Positions 33,790 to 45,351 of a DNA stretch of 64,000 nucleotides are shown here, in pieces. The DNA lies in NCBI GenBank assembly GCA_008828725.1, contig MEHQ01000488.1:236757-300756 (forward strand). The letters run 5' to 3'. The stretch comes from Saccharina japonica. Taxonomy: Eukaryota; Sar; Phaeophyceae; Laminariales; Laminariaceae. The translations under genes and the position numbers were made by a program. Below the pieces are notes generated by a model. That model did no database searches and was not told the DNA's origin. It was given only the letters and a program-made list of their open reading frames with translations. The first letter of the stretch is position 1. Every line of letters starts with the position of its first letter.

Positions 33790-34340
33790 GCGAACGCGTT
33801 TTTAAATGTTTCTGTCTTGTGTTTTTTATCGGACCCCGGTGCGATAACCCCGATGGGCGCCGATGAGGGTGCGCAAACATAATTAAATAATGCCGTTCTT
33901 GGTATTTACGCACCCCCCGGTGCGATAACCCCGATGGGTGCGATGCTGAATCGTAATACACCGGGCCATACTTGGGGCAACGGCGGTGATGCATATACCG
34001 AGGTACCGTATGTGTGTTGGGTTGACAGCATATGAAACGATTGACGTGCCGTATTTGAACGCGTGAACTGCGTCGTCAGTGCAATAATACTGATGTACGT
34101 GTGGTTGATCTTTCACCGAACGTAACTTCAAAGGAACATACATACGGCCCGTTGCGGCAGCACTCAATCTTGGATATATGTCGGGTTTATCGTACCCACC
34201 AGGGTTAGGGTTAGGTTGCGATAACCCCGATGGGCGTGCGAAAATGCTATTAAATGTGTTTTCTTGTGTTTTTTTATTGGATCCTGGTGCCATAAGCCCG
34301 ATGGGTGCCAAAACCCCGATAGGTGCGGTAACCCGCATGA
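33790..34340. repeat. Repeats of a GATAACCCCGATGGG motif
   Basis: The phrase GTGCGATAACCCCGATGGG (or close variants) occurs at about 33838, 33919, 34215, 34287 and 34308. A longer unit, a TTAAATGT stretch and CTTGTGTTTTTTAT followed by the motif, is present twice (33796-33862 and 34240-34310). The minus-strand open frame over the region is repeat-derived. Confidence 0.6.
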
Positions 34341-35868
34341 CTACGTACGGTAGTCTAATCTAGCAAGATAACAGCCCTTGGTCACAAACGTGCTACTGGT
34401 AGAGCCATCAGAGAATTCTAAAGAACACGCACACTTAGCAGGGAAAGGATACACAAGCCCGAAGAGGTACACCAAAATATATCTATATACATGCGATGTA
34501 TATATATTATAAATATATATATATATGATATTCAGGGGTATACTGGGGTAGACAAAAGGAGTCTTATTGTCAACGACTTAGAAAAAGTCTTCCAGGCGTC
34601 CGGCTTGTTATTGCGATTTTGGTGCTGGGGATCAAGGCACGGGCGGGCGTAGACCCAACCCAACCACTAACCCTAACCCTATCCCTTACGCTGACACCGA
34701 CCGGGGCCCAAAACGGGCCAGAAACGGGCCAGAAACGGGCCGAAAACGCGGCTGCGCCGCTTTCGTTTCATTTTTTGAAATATACGAAATTCCTCACGGT
34801 ACTATAAATAACAATGAGTTACATTTTCCCGGAAAGTCGTATGAACTGCCGTTGGAAGATCTATCCTAAGTCGTTGTCGGGATTATACTTTGCGCGTATA
34901 AAATACGTACGTGGGTTTCCTTGGTTTCCGTGGTTTTCTGCTTTCGGGAATGTTATAAGTGATCAACGTTGAAGGTCATGCTGCACATTGTCGGGTGGCA
35001 AAGATAATAATAATACAAGAAAAATATTTAAATAAGTAGATGACGAAAAAAAATGTATTATTTTGTACCAGAATTAGAGTTCATTATGTATTTTCCGAGA
35101 TCGGGCACACTAAATAGTAGTATAGTTACACTGCTGTTGTGGTACACACGAGTTTTTTGTGTGGTATATATTCGTATACGTCATAAAAAAAGAATTCGAT
35201 AACATGGTTGGCATACTCTCTTACATAGGTTTGTATTCATAAATTTATCACTGTATTATTGATGCCGAGCTTTCCCCTCCTTTTCTTGTGGATGTATTCC
35301 TAACGTACCACGTACACAGATATTATACGACGTATGAGTAAGTGTCGCATCAGTCAGCCTTGGTATTATTATTATTTCTATAAAAGGAGTAGGGTCAAGG
35401 AGACTGTCAATATACGAAGGTCATAATCTGAAGAATTCCTCCACCAGCGGTATGAAGCAAAACAAATTCTCGTATATACGGAAATTTTATATTGTAACAT
35501 CAGAAGAACCAGTCCCCGGACCGGTGATAGGTTTGAAAGTATTTTTTTTGGCATTTATGATGCGTATATGCGTATATATGTAGTTTCATATTATTAATAG
35601 TATACAACAGTAGTAGTACAGTAGTAGTAGTCTGGCAGTGGTGAAAGCTTCGTTAGCGCACTACATACTGTCACACACCTACCCACTAGTCAATCAAAGC
35701 AGAGCCCCACTCGACCAAGGCGACGGATCGCAGCACCCCGAGCAGACCAAGACAGACCAGAGGCCAGACCAGACCAAGGGTGAAGGAGGAAAAAAGAGCA
35801 AACAAAACCCTCCACCTACCTGTTGTTGTACCTCGTGACAGGAGTGAGTGTGGTTCGTCATTTTCCTC
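34341..35868. other. Non-coding; AT-rich tracts and leader of paralogue 3
   Basis: Has a TA-rich run (34478-34530) and, at 34640-34770, CTAACCCTAACCCT next to tandem ACGGGCCAGAA, a block with a diverged inverted relative at 53560-53680. GAAAGCTTCGTTAGCGC at about 35643 resembles the leader of paralogue 2 and may lie in the 5' UTR of paralogue 3. Confidence 0.4.
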
Positions 35869-36828
35869 ATGGGCCTTGCTGAGAGTAAACAACACCATCA
35901 CCACCACCACCACCACCACCACCACCACCACTCCTCGGGTATCGGTTCCTTTCATCATCATGACAACAACGGCCCAGCAAGTTCCGCGCTAGGCAACCAC
36001 CAAACCGTCGGCGAGGCCGACCACAACAATTGCAAGCACCAGCGACGGCCTTTATCGGGGCCGGCGTTGCTAAAGGCTCTCGTCGGCAAGCCGGCGGGTT
36101 GGGGACCCGAGCCGCGAATCGTGCTAGCAAACCAGAGCGGGTACCGAGTATCGTACTGGGTGGCCGAAGAAGACAGCAAGCAGAAGAAGAGCAGGTCCTC
36201 TGCACGACGCCAAAAGGAGGTTGTCGCATCCATGAACTTGCATCTCAACGTCGGGGGCGGCGAAACAGGTTCAGCAGGCGGTTTGTCGAGGGGGGACACA
36301 CAGGAAACCGTAACGTCAGAACAGTCATCGTACGACGAGTCCTCATCATCATCACCACCACCCGTTGAGTTGGATGAGCCGGTGTACTTCCTGACAAAAG
36401 ACCACCGCATGGGACCGATGGGCAACACCCAGGCGACCAAGGTTGTCTTCCCGGTGGACTGTCAGGACTTGCGGGTCTACGCCTTTTTCGAGTGGGGCGG
36501 GCGGTGGCGGCTGTATGAGGACAAGGTGTACTCCATCGGACTGTTCAAGAAGGTCTTCACCTTCACGTCCCAAGACGACAACATCACGCCGTACATCGAC
36601 CAACCATGCCAGGAAACCACCGCAGCAGCAACGACAGCAGCAGCAGCAGTATCAGGCCCGTTACAGAGGGAGTCGGTGAGCACTTACGATACTTCTACCT
36701 ACTGCTTGTTGTTACTAATATATATAAATATGTATATGGCACACACACTAAACAAGCCAATATATATACGTCGTATTCCCCAGTTTTTACTATTCATATT
36801 ATTATTAACAATTAATAACAATATTTGA
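35869..36828 (+). CDS. Myristoylation-motif paralogue 3 with 13-His leader
   Basis: 319 residues from the Met-Gly start. The frame stays open 7 codons further upstream, but MGLAESKQ is the start shared with the family (Gly2, Ser6 myristoylation pattern). Residues 9-21 are 13 consecutive His (CAC/CAT), followed by HHHD at 29-32. The core spans ~81-243: EPRIVLANQSGY at 81, VSYWVAEED, MNLHLNVG, a Ser/Gly/Glu-rich insert, YFLTKDHRM with DHRM at 178-181, KVVFPVDC, YEDKVYSIGL and NITPYI. After the core, an Ala/Thr/Gln-rich linker and two hydrophobic stretches (CLLLLIYINMYM and FLLFILLLTI) come from AT-rich DNA and have no counterpart in the paralogues. This could be a true anchor or read-through into former 3' UTR. 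Poly-His with a lipid anchor hints at metal binding; that is inference. Confidence 0.83.
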   Translation: MGLAESKQHHHHHHHHHHHHHSSGIGSFHHHDNNGPASSALGNHQTVGEADHNNCKHQRRPLSGPALLKALVGKPAGWGPEPRIVLANQSGYRVSYWVAEEDSKQKKSRSSARRQKEVVASMNLHLNVGGGETGSAGGLSRGDTQETVTSEQSSYDESSSSSPPPVELDEPVYFLTKDHRMGPMGNTQATKVVFPVDCQDLRVYAFFEWGGRWRLYEDKVYSIGLFKKVFTFTSQDDNITPYIDQPCQETTAAATTAAAAVSGPLQRESVSTYDTSTYCLLLLIYINMYMAHTLNKPIYIRRIPQFLLFILLLTINNNI

Positions 36829-39191
36829 TCCTATATGTGGTCCTCCGGGATATTAGCAAATGTTAAGAGCAGTACTAAGTAGTTACGTCCTTTCTTTACT
36901 TTCAAAAGTTAGAAGATTAGACTACGAGTACTTCGGGTGGGCCGCAAAGAACGCAAGTGAAAGTGTGGAGTGTGGAAGAGGATGGGCTGTTTTCCCTGGG
37001 TTCCGGTACGGGTCCTTTCCGATTTTGTTTCTTTTTGTGCTAAATACGAAAATTGGAAACATTTTAAAAGAATCTCCTACGATATACTGATATAGTTCTG
37101 TATACAATAACGGCACTATCGCTAAATATAACGCATACTTCGTATATATATTGAAGAAAAAAAAAAAAAAAAAACAGCTGTGGGCTCGAGGATTTCGTCG
37201 AAACCCATCTTTGCTATGTACGTATCATAGCTGAGTAAAAGGACGGTATATTCCTTTTGGCTTAAAACATCCACAATCCAAAATCCCCTCAGCACCACAA
37301 GGACCAATCATCTCCGGCATCGTGGAAAAATGTGTTGACGCGATGACAGTAAGTAGTAGTCTGGAGTTTGGCGGATCGGAGAGAAAAATACCGAATAACG
37401 AGTTAGGGGGGGGGGGGTGTGCGGTTCCAGTGCAAGGAGATCCTCCTGCGTGGGGTGCCGACAGCAGCAGCACAGCTTGTATATGAGCAATATATATGTA
37501 TGTATGTATTTACACTGGGCACGCTTACATACATACGCAGCCGAGTCATTTCAGTTGCAACTTGCAACAGCAGCAGCAGCAGCAGCGGAGGTGGTAGTGG
37601 TAAGTTATTATTGGAGTATCTATACTCGTAGCATCATAGCGGAGATACGCTTAAACATAAAACTACCCGCCCGGGACGGCGGAAATAAATGCGAATACCA
37701 TTCATTATACCCTAGAGAGATACAAATTATTATGTGGTCACAGACTGTGAGACAGATAAAAACCAAAACAAAATAAACGCAAATGAATGGGCAAAACAAG
37801 TGAGATGCTAACGTACCGGGTACGAGAACACAACGACACGAGCAGAACCGAGAAATAAGAACAAAAATACAAATATAAAATCGTAATATTATCGAGGTAC
37901 GAGAGAATATGTGTTTTGCATGTACGGGAGAAGTTTAACCAATCAGATGAGTACGGTAGCCTGTTCGTCGTACCCACCTGGGGTAGTTTGTATCGTCGTC
38001 TCGCGAGCGAAGCACGCAGCGAAGCAGGGTAGCGATACAGGTAAAAGGTGGGGTACGGACTATTAATAGTGTGAATTGGTGTCGGTTCCTTGTTCTCGGT
38101 CTGGCGCTGGTTTGGGGCGCTGTACTTCTCTTGTCCATCCTGTTCAACTGCTGCTGGACGGCGCTGTCCTTCTCTTATTTGGCCTGCTCAACTGCTGCTG
38201 GTAGTTCGCTGTTCTTCGTTTTCTCGGTGGGGCCATGGCACGAGACGCTTCTGCCGTCAGTGGCCAGGTTGAGGATGCTGCAGCGGACCCTCTCCCGGGC
38301 CCTGGCGCGGCTGGGAGTTGGCTCGAGTTTACGGATGCTAGCGGGGGGTTGCGCTAGGAGCAACCCGAGGGTTTGCCCCTCTCTCTACCCCCCTTGCTCC
38401 GAGCGCGGGGGGGCGCACTAATATTATGTAACTTCGAAAGCAAAATGCAAAAAAAAACGAATTTTGAAACGAAACATAATACAAATGACGCGTGTAGACA
38501 GAAGCGCCCCTAGCAGAAAAAACACACGTGCCCAAGAGAGGAACAGAAAACTGCTGCACGGCCGGGGCAACACGAAGGAGAGGAAGACACCGGCATAGGG
38601 CGGTTTCAAAACGAGAAACAAGGCAAAAAAGCAAGAAAGAAGACACTAGAAGATAGGAAAAGAGATAAATCGTTCTCAAGGCGACGAAAATAATAGATTC
38701 CCGTCTCTGCTACAAGAAGACCGATACGGGGACCATGTCACACCATCTGCCATCCTCCTTCCTGCTTCTCGAAAAGAACGGTGTCAAGAGCCGGTACTAC
38801 CCCCCCCCCAGTGAGCAAGTCAACAATAAACAAACAAACAAAACAAAACAAAACAAAAATAGAATTCAGGGGCTAGTCGAACCGATACCTTGCCGCACAA
38901 TCTACCAATTTCGTTTCTGCATTCGTCGACAGCTGTAGTATACCAGGGTATAGCACAACATAGTAGCTATTAATAATATACGGCAAATAATATAATAATA
39001 TATAGAGCCAACCAACATCCCTCTCCCCGCCTAGTCGTTATACGTTTGACAACAACAACAGCAGTGGACAGCTAATATGTACTACGAATGATAGTGTGAC
39101 GGTCGCAATTAATTGTGAAGGGAAATCAAGAAATCACATATTAATAGTACGCGTACGTAGCCACTACAAGTACGAGTATCTGGTATGTGCA
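36829..39191. other. 2.4 kb without recognised genes
   Basis: A GATCCTATATGTGGTCCTCC remnant of the 'GGAGGACCA' MITE lies at 36828-36850, (CAG)n at 37567-37588, and a local duplication of CTCAACTGCTGCTGG-type sequence at 38140-38205. The frames near 38071-38421 are open on both strands but show no known motif. Confidence 0.35.
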
Positions 39192-39529
39192 GCCGGTCGC
39201 CCCGGTAAACTACGCAGTGGTCAGCTTCAAAGACTACTATCATTGGTACCCAAGTTCGAATCCCACCGTGGTGAGATTTTTATTCTGTTTGAAAAAATAC
39301 AAAGGAACCAATTGCTGAGAGCGCCTTCGTGGCGTGAGTAGGCGGAATCTGACGCAAGTCGACGAGGGAAGAGAGTGCTGAAATCTTCTCGCGATCAAAA
39401 TGCAAGGCACGTACCGTAGTGGGGAGGGGGGAGAAGAGCCTACTTAGTGATCTGAGTTACGACTAAAGAGGGAGAGATACAAAGAAGGGCGAAGATAATA
39501 AAGGGGATGGACAAGAGAAAAAAAAAAAA
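39192..39529 (+). mobile_element. tRNA-derived SINE, copy D
   Basis: Head GCCGGTCGCCCCGGTAAACT with a degraded A box, B box AAGTTCGAATCCC, intact body and a terminal A run at 39517-39529. Its head resembles copy F more than copies A, B, C and E, so two subfamilies are present. Confidence 0.85.
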
Positions 39530-39719
39530 TCAAAAATGTGCCTATAATATATGTACCGCTTATATTGTATATTAGTCTTCGAAGGGTCTATATATTACAA
39601 GTCAGAATGATATATATACTGATGATATTTATATAGTAGTAATAAGTAAATTATTCATTTTTTTGTTTCCACCTTGTAGGTCCTACGTATTATATTACCT
39701 GGTATACGATATATATATA

Positions 39720-40085
39720 TTTTTTTGTGCATCCCATTTATTATCTTCGCCCTTCCTTTCTCTCTCCTTCCTAGTCGTAACTCAGATCCGGGGTCACAAC
39801 GTAGGCTCTTCTCCCTCCTCCCCCACTACGGTTCTTGCCTTGCATTTCTATCGCGAGAAGATTTCAGCACTTTCTTCCCTCGTCAACTTTCGTCGAATTG
39901 TGCTTACTCACGCTATAATATATTAGAAACTCGCACTCGCTCGTAATAATATGCGCTCTCGACAGTTGTTGTCATTTGAGAATTTAAATCTCCTTACGAG
40001 GATCTCCATACGAGGAGACTCGAGCCCCCGACCTCCAACGCTAACAGGCTTCGTGGCTGCCAGTTAGACCACCGGGGCGACCGGC
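39720..40085 (-). mobile_element. tRNA-derived SINE, copy E
   Basis: Minus-strand copy, tail-to-tail with copy D at 190 bases distance. It has a full head with B box GGGGGCTCGAGTCTCC and a full body with a ~25-base insertion near 39930 (ATTAGAAACTCGCACTCG). The A tail corresponds to the T run at 39720. Confidence 0.87.
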
Positions 40086-40700
40086 TTAGATATCATATAA
40101 TATGTACTCTGGTTTAAAATTTCAAACACCGCTCTCAACAGAACAGCGTGAACATTTTGACTTTTATGCGGAAAAATATTAGTAATTTGCAGCTGGCTGG
40201 CAGTTACTCAGTTTCAGTGTAGGATCAGATTTGGACACTAGAAATGACTTGATATTGTCCCTACACAGTAAGCTCTTCGATTATTCGCTCGAAATTTTAT
40301 CCAGACATGCTTTGAAGTATATATGTACCTACTCGTAGAACCGGCTCGTTCAGAAAAAAAAGTGACATTATTTCCTTCTACAGAAACGCCTGACTGTTTC
40401 TGGGCATTTTTGATGGCCCGTGGTTTGATCGAGACATATTATTAGCGCTACGTAGCGCCAGCCACTATGAATAGGATATCAACTGAAAAAAGTTGGCTAA
40501 GTCGCCCTCTTACACTCTGTTTATTGGCGGTCAGTATGATACCGAATATGTGACCTTCGAGTAGATATTGCTCGCGGCATCCGTTCGTGTCTGACAAAAG
40601 TTTGGCTCGCTCAATGTGAACCAGCTAGCATGGTGTGCGAGGGCGCGCTGGACGTATTTTGTGCGAGAATTACGCCTATCGTACCATGTACATATATATG
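40086..40700. other. Non-coding stretch; nothing recognised
   Basis: Mixed sequence with no repeat family or supported gene. Confidence 0.35.
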
Positions 40701-40948
40701 GACGCATGCTACGATAGAGGTGCACCCATGTTTTTTCTGGCCTCCTCACTTAAGGAGCGTCATTCCTCACCGAAAGCATGATCTTGGAGAAAAATAAAAG
40801 TGCTGCCGGATGAGAAATCTCACGACCGAAGTATAGTCTGAAATATATTTCGTCACAAAAATGAAGGTCCGACGAATTTGGGTTAAGGAGCCCGATCGTT
40901 CAGAAAACGATTCAGCCGAAAAGTGCTACCTCTACCGTAGCACGCGTC
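40701..40948 (+). mobile_element. MITE, 'GACGC-TGCTACG' family, copy b
   Basis: 248 bp with clean ends GACGCATGCTACGATAGAGG and CCTCTACCGTAGCACGCGTC. The interior is very close to copy a. Confidence 0.85.
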
Positions 40949-41673
40949 TATGTGCAGGAGCTATGCTGCGGATTTCGTTTATTTTATTTTATTTTGGTGA
41001 CGCAGTTAGTTGTTGTCGCCGCAGGCGTTACAAATAGTCAAATATTAATATTGGGTTCACTTTCGCTGTAGTACGTAGTGGTTTTGTTTTTCGGGGGTAT
41101 TTTCGCCGTTTGTAGACGCAATACTAATACTGTATGGGTCTGTTTGGCTTCGCTTTCGTTGGCGTGTTCGTTTGTTTGTTTGAGTTTGCCTTCGTACCAG
41201 CACTTTGTAGTGTTTCTTCGCTCTGAAGGGAGCCTGGATGGTGTCACCCTACCACGAGAGGATGAAAGGAGCGTGTAAAGACGCACATTGTTCCTATATT
41301 CACGCCTTATTCACACATACAGTACCGGCCCGCTCATAAGAAACCAGAAATCGGGCTTAGGCTGACTTTCTTTTTTGAGAAAGGGGTGTGTCCCACACTA
41401 AGTTCAGCATAATAGCTGTCGACTTTCTTATTTCCCCCGTGATGGTTAGGCTGACTTTCTTGTGGGGCACTTTCTTATGAGAAGGCCGGAAGTGTACATG
41501 TAAACTACTCAGGCTCGGTGTGCGTAGCCGCACCAAAGCATCGCACATCCCGCGTGTAAAGCCTGAGTATAACCTTGCCATATAGGTGTACAGCCATGCA
41601 GCACTATTAATAGCATAGGTACTGGTGTTTTCGAAAAATATACAGTATGTTTGCAACTGACGCCTCCCGAGTC
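40949..41673. other. Non-coding stretch; nothing recognised
   Basis: T-rich start (TTTATTTTATTTTATTTT near 40980) then mixed sequence. No gene supported. Confidence 0.35.
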
Positions 41674-41914
41674 ATCCCACGGTAGGGGCGCGCCAGGATT
41701 TCCTGAGATCCTCACATCAGGAGGTCAATATCTCACCCGAAACATGACTTCGGAAACATTCGTTCAATCCGACCAAGCCTTCCAATGCGCTAGTCCAAAA
41801 ACAAACACACCTGTAAAATAATAATAATAATAATAGCATCCGGCGGTGGTTACACGTGAGAAGCACAACCGCTCAGAAATATTCAGCCTAAAAGGGGTAC
41901 CCCTACCGTGGGAT
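41674..41914 (+). mobile_element. MITE, 'ATCCCACGGTAGGGG' family, intact copy
   Basis: Perfect 15-bp inverted ends ATCCCACGGTAGGGG and CCCCTACCGTGGGAT. The interior is related in layout to the GACGC family (CACATCAGGAGGTC, AGAAATATTCAGCC) and includes an AAT microsatellite (41818-41836). Confidence 0.8.
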
Positions 41915-42053
41915 TGCCCTCACCGCTCGTTGAAAGTAAGTCCACGATCTAGGCATTGCCTGTCGGCACTGGAAAGACGCCCAGCACAAACTGTTTCCAC
42001 TGCCCTCGCTAAAATGCGCAGAATAACGAGGGTGGGATCGGGCTGGCCTTATA

Positions 42054-42494
42054 ACAGCCGATTTTTCTAATTGAGGATTGCCTTTCCGATGATAATGAAA
42101 ATCGAAAATATTGGTTTTTGAATCGTAAGAGATGTACTTCCCTCACAGACATGTTTTTCACTGTAAACTATTGCCAGTTGTGACACCCGTCGATGACAAA
42201 AAAAAAAATGCCATCGGCATCGGCAGTCCCAAGATATCGAAGATCCCAGAAAATCTGGATTCATGGACGAGGTACCTCGCTCATAAATGCAAATTTACTT
42301 AAATTCTTGATATTTCGAGCCTGTCAAGGTTGATTTACTCTTGTTTTCGTGGATCGATACCTACTATCGAGGAACATATTTTCTACACCAAATTTATACC
42401 GTGAGCGAAATACAACTCTTAAACAATAACAAAGTACTAAAATCGATTTTCATTCTCATCGGAAAGGCAATTCTCAATTAGGAAAATCGGCTGT
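42054..42494. mobile_element. MITE, 'ACAGCCGATTTTC' family, copy 2 (441 bp)
   Basis: ACAGCCGATTTTTCTAATTG and, inverted, ACAGCCGATTTTCCTAATTG form nearly perfect ends of ~45 bp. CTTATA directly flanks both sides as a 6-base candidate target duplication. Orientation is opposite to copy 1. Confidence 0.82.
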
Positions 42495-44057
42495 CTTATA
42501 GTGTGATTGTAAAATAGCCCCGCTAAAACGAAACATGGAGCGGGCCCGATCAAAAGTTGGGGGTTAGACTGATGTAAACTGTGTGGAGGGTTTTCGTAAA
42601 GAAGTAGCAGAGGGGATGCGAACGGGGTAGCCTAGGGGATTGACTGTCCGTGTCATACTTAGGTTCCATATTGCAGTTTTTTACTGTCCAACCAGGGGTC
42701 GACGTGTGAAAGATGTATCCATAATTCTTGAACCATAGCAAAATGTAACTTTCCGCAGGAATGTGGTGTTTGCGAAGGTGTTGTAGAATTCGGAAAAACG
42801 GGGATGCGGGATAGAACAGAGGGCAGCAGATGGTCAGAGCGTCAGGCCACGAGGCCTGCTGCGCTGGTGATAGACGGCCGTTGTAGAAATGGCGAGAGCT
42901 GGCAGCACAGGGGACGACGACAACGTGTCCATTACAATTTATCGGCGTCGATATGCAAGTCCGCCTCACACGCAGCGGTTCTTTGCAGGATGGAGCTCGC
43001 CCTTCAGGAAACTCACCCAAGCATCTCACGGCGCTCCGCGCATGGTGCAAAGCAATGTCTGCCTGGTCGGTGAAAACCTAACGTGCTCCGTCCCGGCGTT
43101 GTAGGAATGCGACCGGCATGGTAATAGGACCACGGCCATGCACGACATGGGCGGCAGTTGAGTACACCCCCTGTACGGGGCAGGACTACTATAGGCTTAG
43201 ACTGCACTTTCAAAACACATAGGCACACATGAGACAGCACATGCGCCCGACGTCTAACTCTTCGACAAAGGGTTCGATATCAAAGCCAATGGCGTCAATG
43301 CGCTTTTCAAGTCGAGATTCCACATTCACGATTTCAGATTCAGTACTCTGAAACGGGATTCACGACAGTTTCCCGTATTTCTCATGCACGCACTAAGTGC
43401 TCACGGGTTTTCGGGATGCGATTGCAAGTCTGTAGTTAACTGGACCGGACCGGCATGTTCACGAGGGTTTGCTGTACGTCTCCGTGGGGTCTCTCACGCC
43501 AACGCGAGCGATCCAGATCGGGAGCCCGTGGGTTCCAGCGCCTTCCGGCAGCGTCCCGTGAGCTTCTTCCCATACCCGCGGGATCTAGTGGGGAGTCGTT
43601 TGTGCTGCGTTTCGTTGTTGGCAGATTTCACGTGGTCCAGGTGTACGTGCTATTATTTGTACTGTATGTATTGGTGTACACCAGTACTACTTAAAGTACT
43701 ACTGCTGTAGACCCTCTGTAGACTATGCAACATAGAGCGTTCGCGGGTCGTACGAGATAGGCGCTGCACGTCGAGGCCACCGCACATACGTTTGATGCGT
43801 CGAGCATTGCAGCGCAATACGCGGGCACATGCTGAGGTGTAGAGGTTCGCCGATTGTTTTATTTTTAGGGAGGTAACTTGAGCGGCTCTCTACATTACCA
43901 AGCCAAAAAGTGACTTTCGAGACAAGTTAACAGTGCAAACCTGATGAACGATTCCAGAACCTAGAAATACAAAACACCATATAGTGCAAATCGAAGCAAA
44001 ATGGTAATTTTCAATTTTCGACGCCTTTTGGGTTAAGGGGTCCCCGTCCTTCAGACA
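42495..44057. other. No gene supported; carries a repeat shared with 62 kb
   Basis: 42950-43180 matches 62115-62240 and 62668-62760 (GCAAGTCCGCCTCA, GCAATGTCTGCCTGGT, GCTCCGTCCCGG, CACGGCCATGCA). A 166-codon minus frame (42550-43050) and a 71-codon plus frame overlap here; neither has a recognised motif. 43835-44057 resembles a decayed 'GACGC' unit (GGGTTAAGGGGTCCCC). Confidence 0.4.
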
Positions 44058-44730
44058 GACGCATGCTACACACGGTAGAGGTGCACCTGCATACAGTAGC
44101 ACCTGCATACAGTAGCACCTGCATACAGGACATTTTCTGAGGGTGGTACCGTCCCTTCAGGAGCTCTATACCTCAATGAAAAACTCTATGTTTCAGGGAA
44201 AGAAATGTGCTACAAGTAGTACCCGATCGACATTCACATGGTCTTAGAGTATAATCTGAAAAATCTTGCAATGAAACCAGGGGGGGGCCCGCAGAAGTAA
44301 TTTTCCGACACCTAACTATCTAAAATGGTCAGCATAGAAAAACAATCGGAGCACTGTGATCGCTGGACGGTTTAGCACAAAACAAGTTTTATTCTGAAAT
44401 TTGCCAACAATCAAGTACGTGGTTTTAAAGACCCCCCCCCCCCCTACCCGAGGCTCAAGATAGGGGAGGGGGTCTTTAAAACCAAGTGATTGGTGTTTAG
44501 AAACTTCTAGGGAAAAAAAAAACTGGTTTTGTTCTAAATAGTGCAGCGATCACAGTGATTCGGTTGTTTTTCCATTCTGACCATTTTAGATACAGTAGTT
44601 AGGTGTCGAAAAAGTACTTTTCGGGCGGCCCTGATAAAACAATGAAATTCGACCGATTTGGGGTTAAGCAGCCCTGCCATTTTGGAAACGTAGTCAGACG
44701 AAAGATGCCACCTTTATTGTAGCACGCGTC
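44058..44730 (+). mobile_element. MITE, 'GACGC-TGCTACG' family, copy c, interrupted
   Basis: Left end GACGCATGCTACACACGG, right end CCTTTATTGTAGCACGCGTC. A foldback MITE sits in the middle (44281-44632). Near the left end GTAGCACCTGCATACA is repeated three times. Confidence 0.78.
44281..44632. mobile_element. Foldback MITE, copy 3, inside a 'GACGC' MITE
   Basis: Arms CGACACCTAACTATCTAAAA and its complement at the right, with outer ends CAGGG...CCCTG. The near-duplicates ATGAAAC and ATAAAAC flank it. CAGGG termini with a 7-8 base duplication would suit a hAT-type mobiliser, but this rests on one copy. Confidence 0.8.
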
Positions 44731-44786
44731 GAAAACAAAACAAAAAAGTCAGAAAAACTGCTGTAAATACCTTTATCGTGGTCTTT

Positions 44787-44875
44787 ACGATGAGATCAAA
44801 TCAATCCACGATACTTTCCGTACACGTTCGTTAACGATGAGATCAATCCACGATACTTTCCGTACACGTTCCTTC
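44787..44875. repeat. Tandem duplication, 42-47 bp unit x2
   Basis: ACGATGAGATCAA(ATCAA)TCC through TTTCCGTACACGTTC appears twice in a row and differs by a 5-base indel (ATCAA). Confidence 0.85.
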
Positions 44876-45351
44876 CCCTTGCCAGATGTTCGTCGCTGGA
44901 CGAAAACTGAATGTTTCGCCAGAGAATATATGTTGACCTTGTTTCGCTACCCCCTTCGCAATCATCGCTCTTTCCCGATCGTTGCCACCACAGGTCGCTC
45001 CCGTCCGGTCTCGAGCTCGACCTCGCTGGGGTGGGGTGAAGGCTGATCGGCTTCGAGGTCTGCACGGAATCGAAGCTGTTCAATAACGCAGGGGGGTGGC
45101 TTGAAGGCGTGTAATACAGTTGCAGGCGTCAGGGAAGGGATCTCGGGGAGGGGCGTGCATTGTGATACTGACATAGTTGTTTCCGTTTTGTCCATACGTG
45201 TTGAGAACCGGCCGGCTACCGGTGTATTAAGGCAGCGAAGCTACCACTACTCCTCTGTTTGATCGCAGGTTTGTCGGGTGTTCCCAAGGGTAGCTTCGCA
45301 TTGGCTAAAAACATATTTGGTATGCGTCATACTTTGTATGCCTTTATCCCG
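44876..45351. other. Non-coding stretch; nothing recognised
   Basis: Mixed sequence; short frames on both strands without motifs. Confidence 0.35.

Noticed and set aside
33883..34338. 151-codon minus frame
   Set aside because: Built from GATAACCCCGATGGG repeats (repeated PIGV/APIG-type peptides); no independent evidence.
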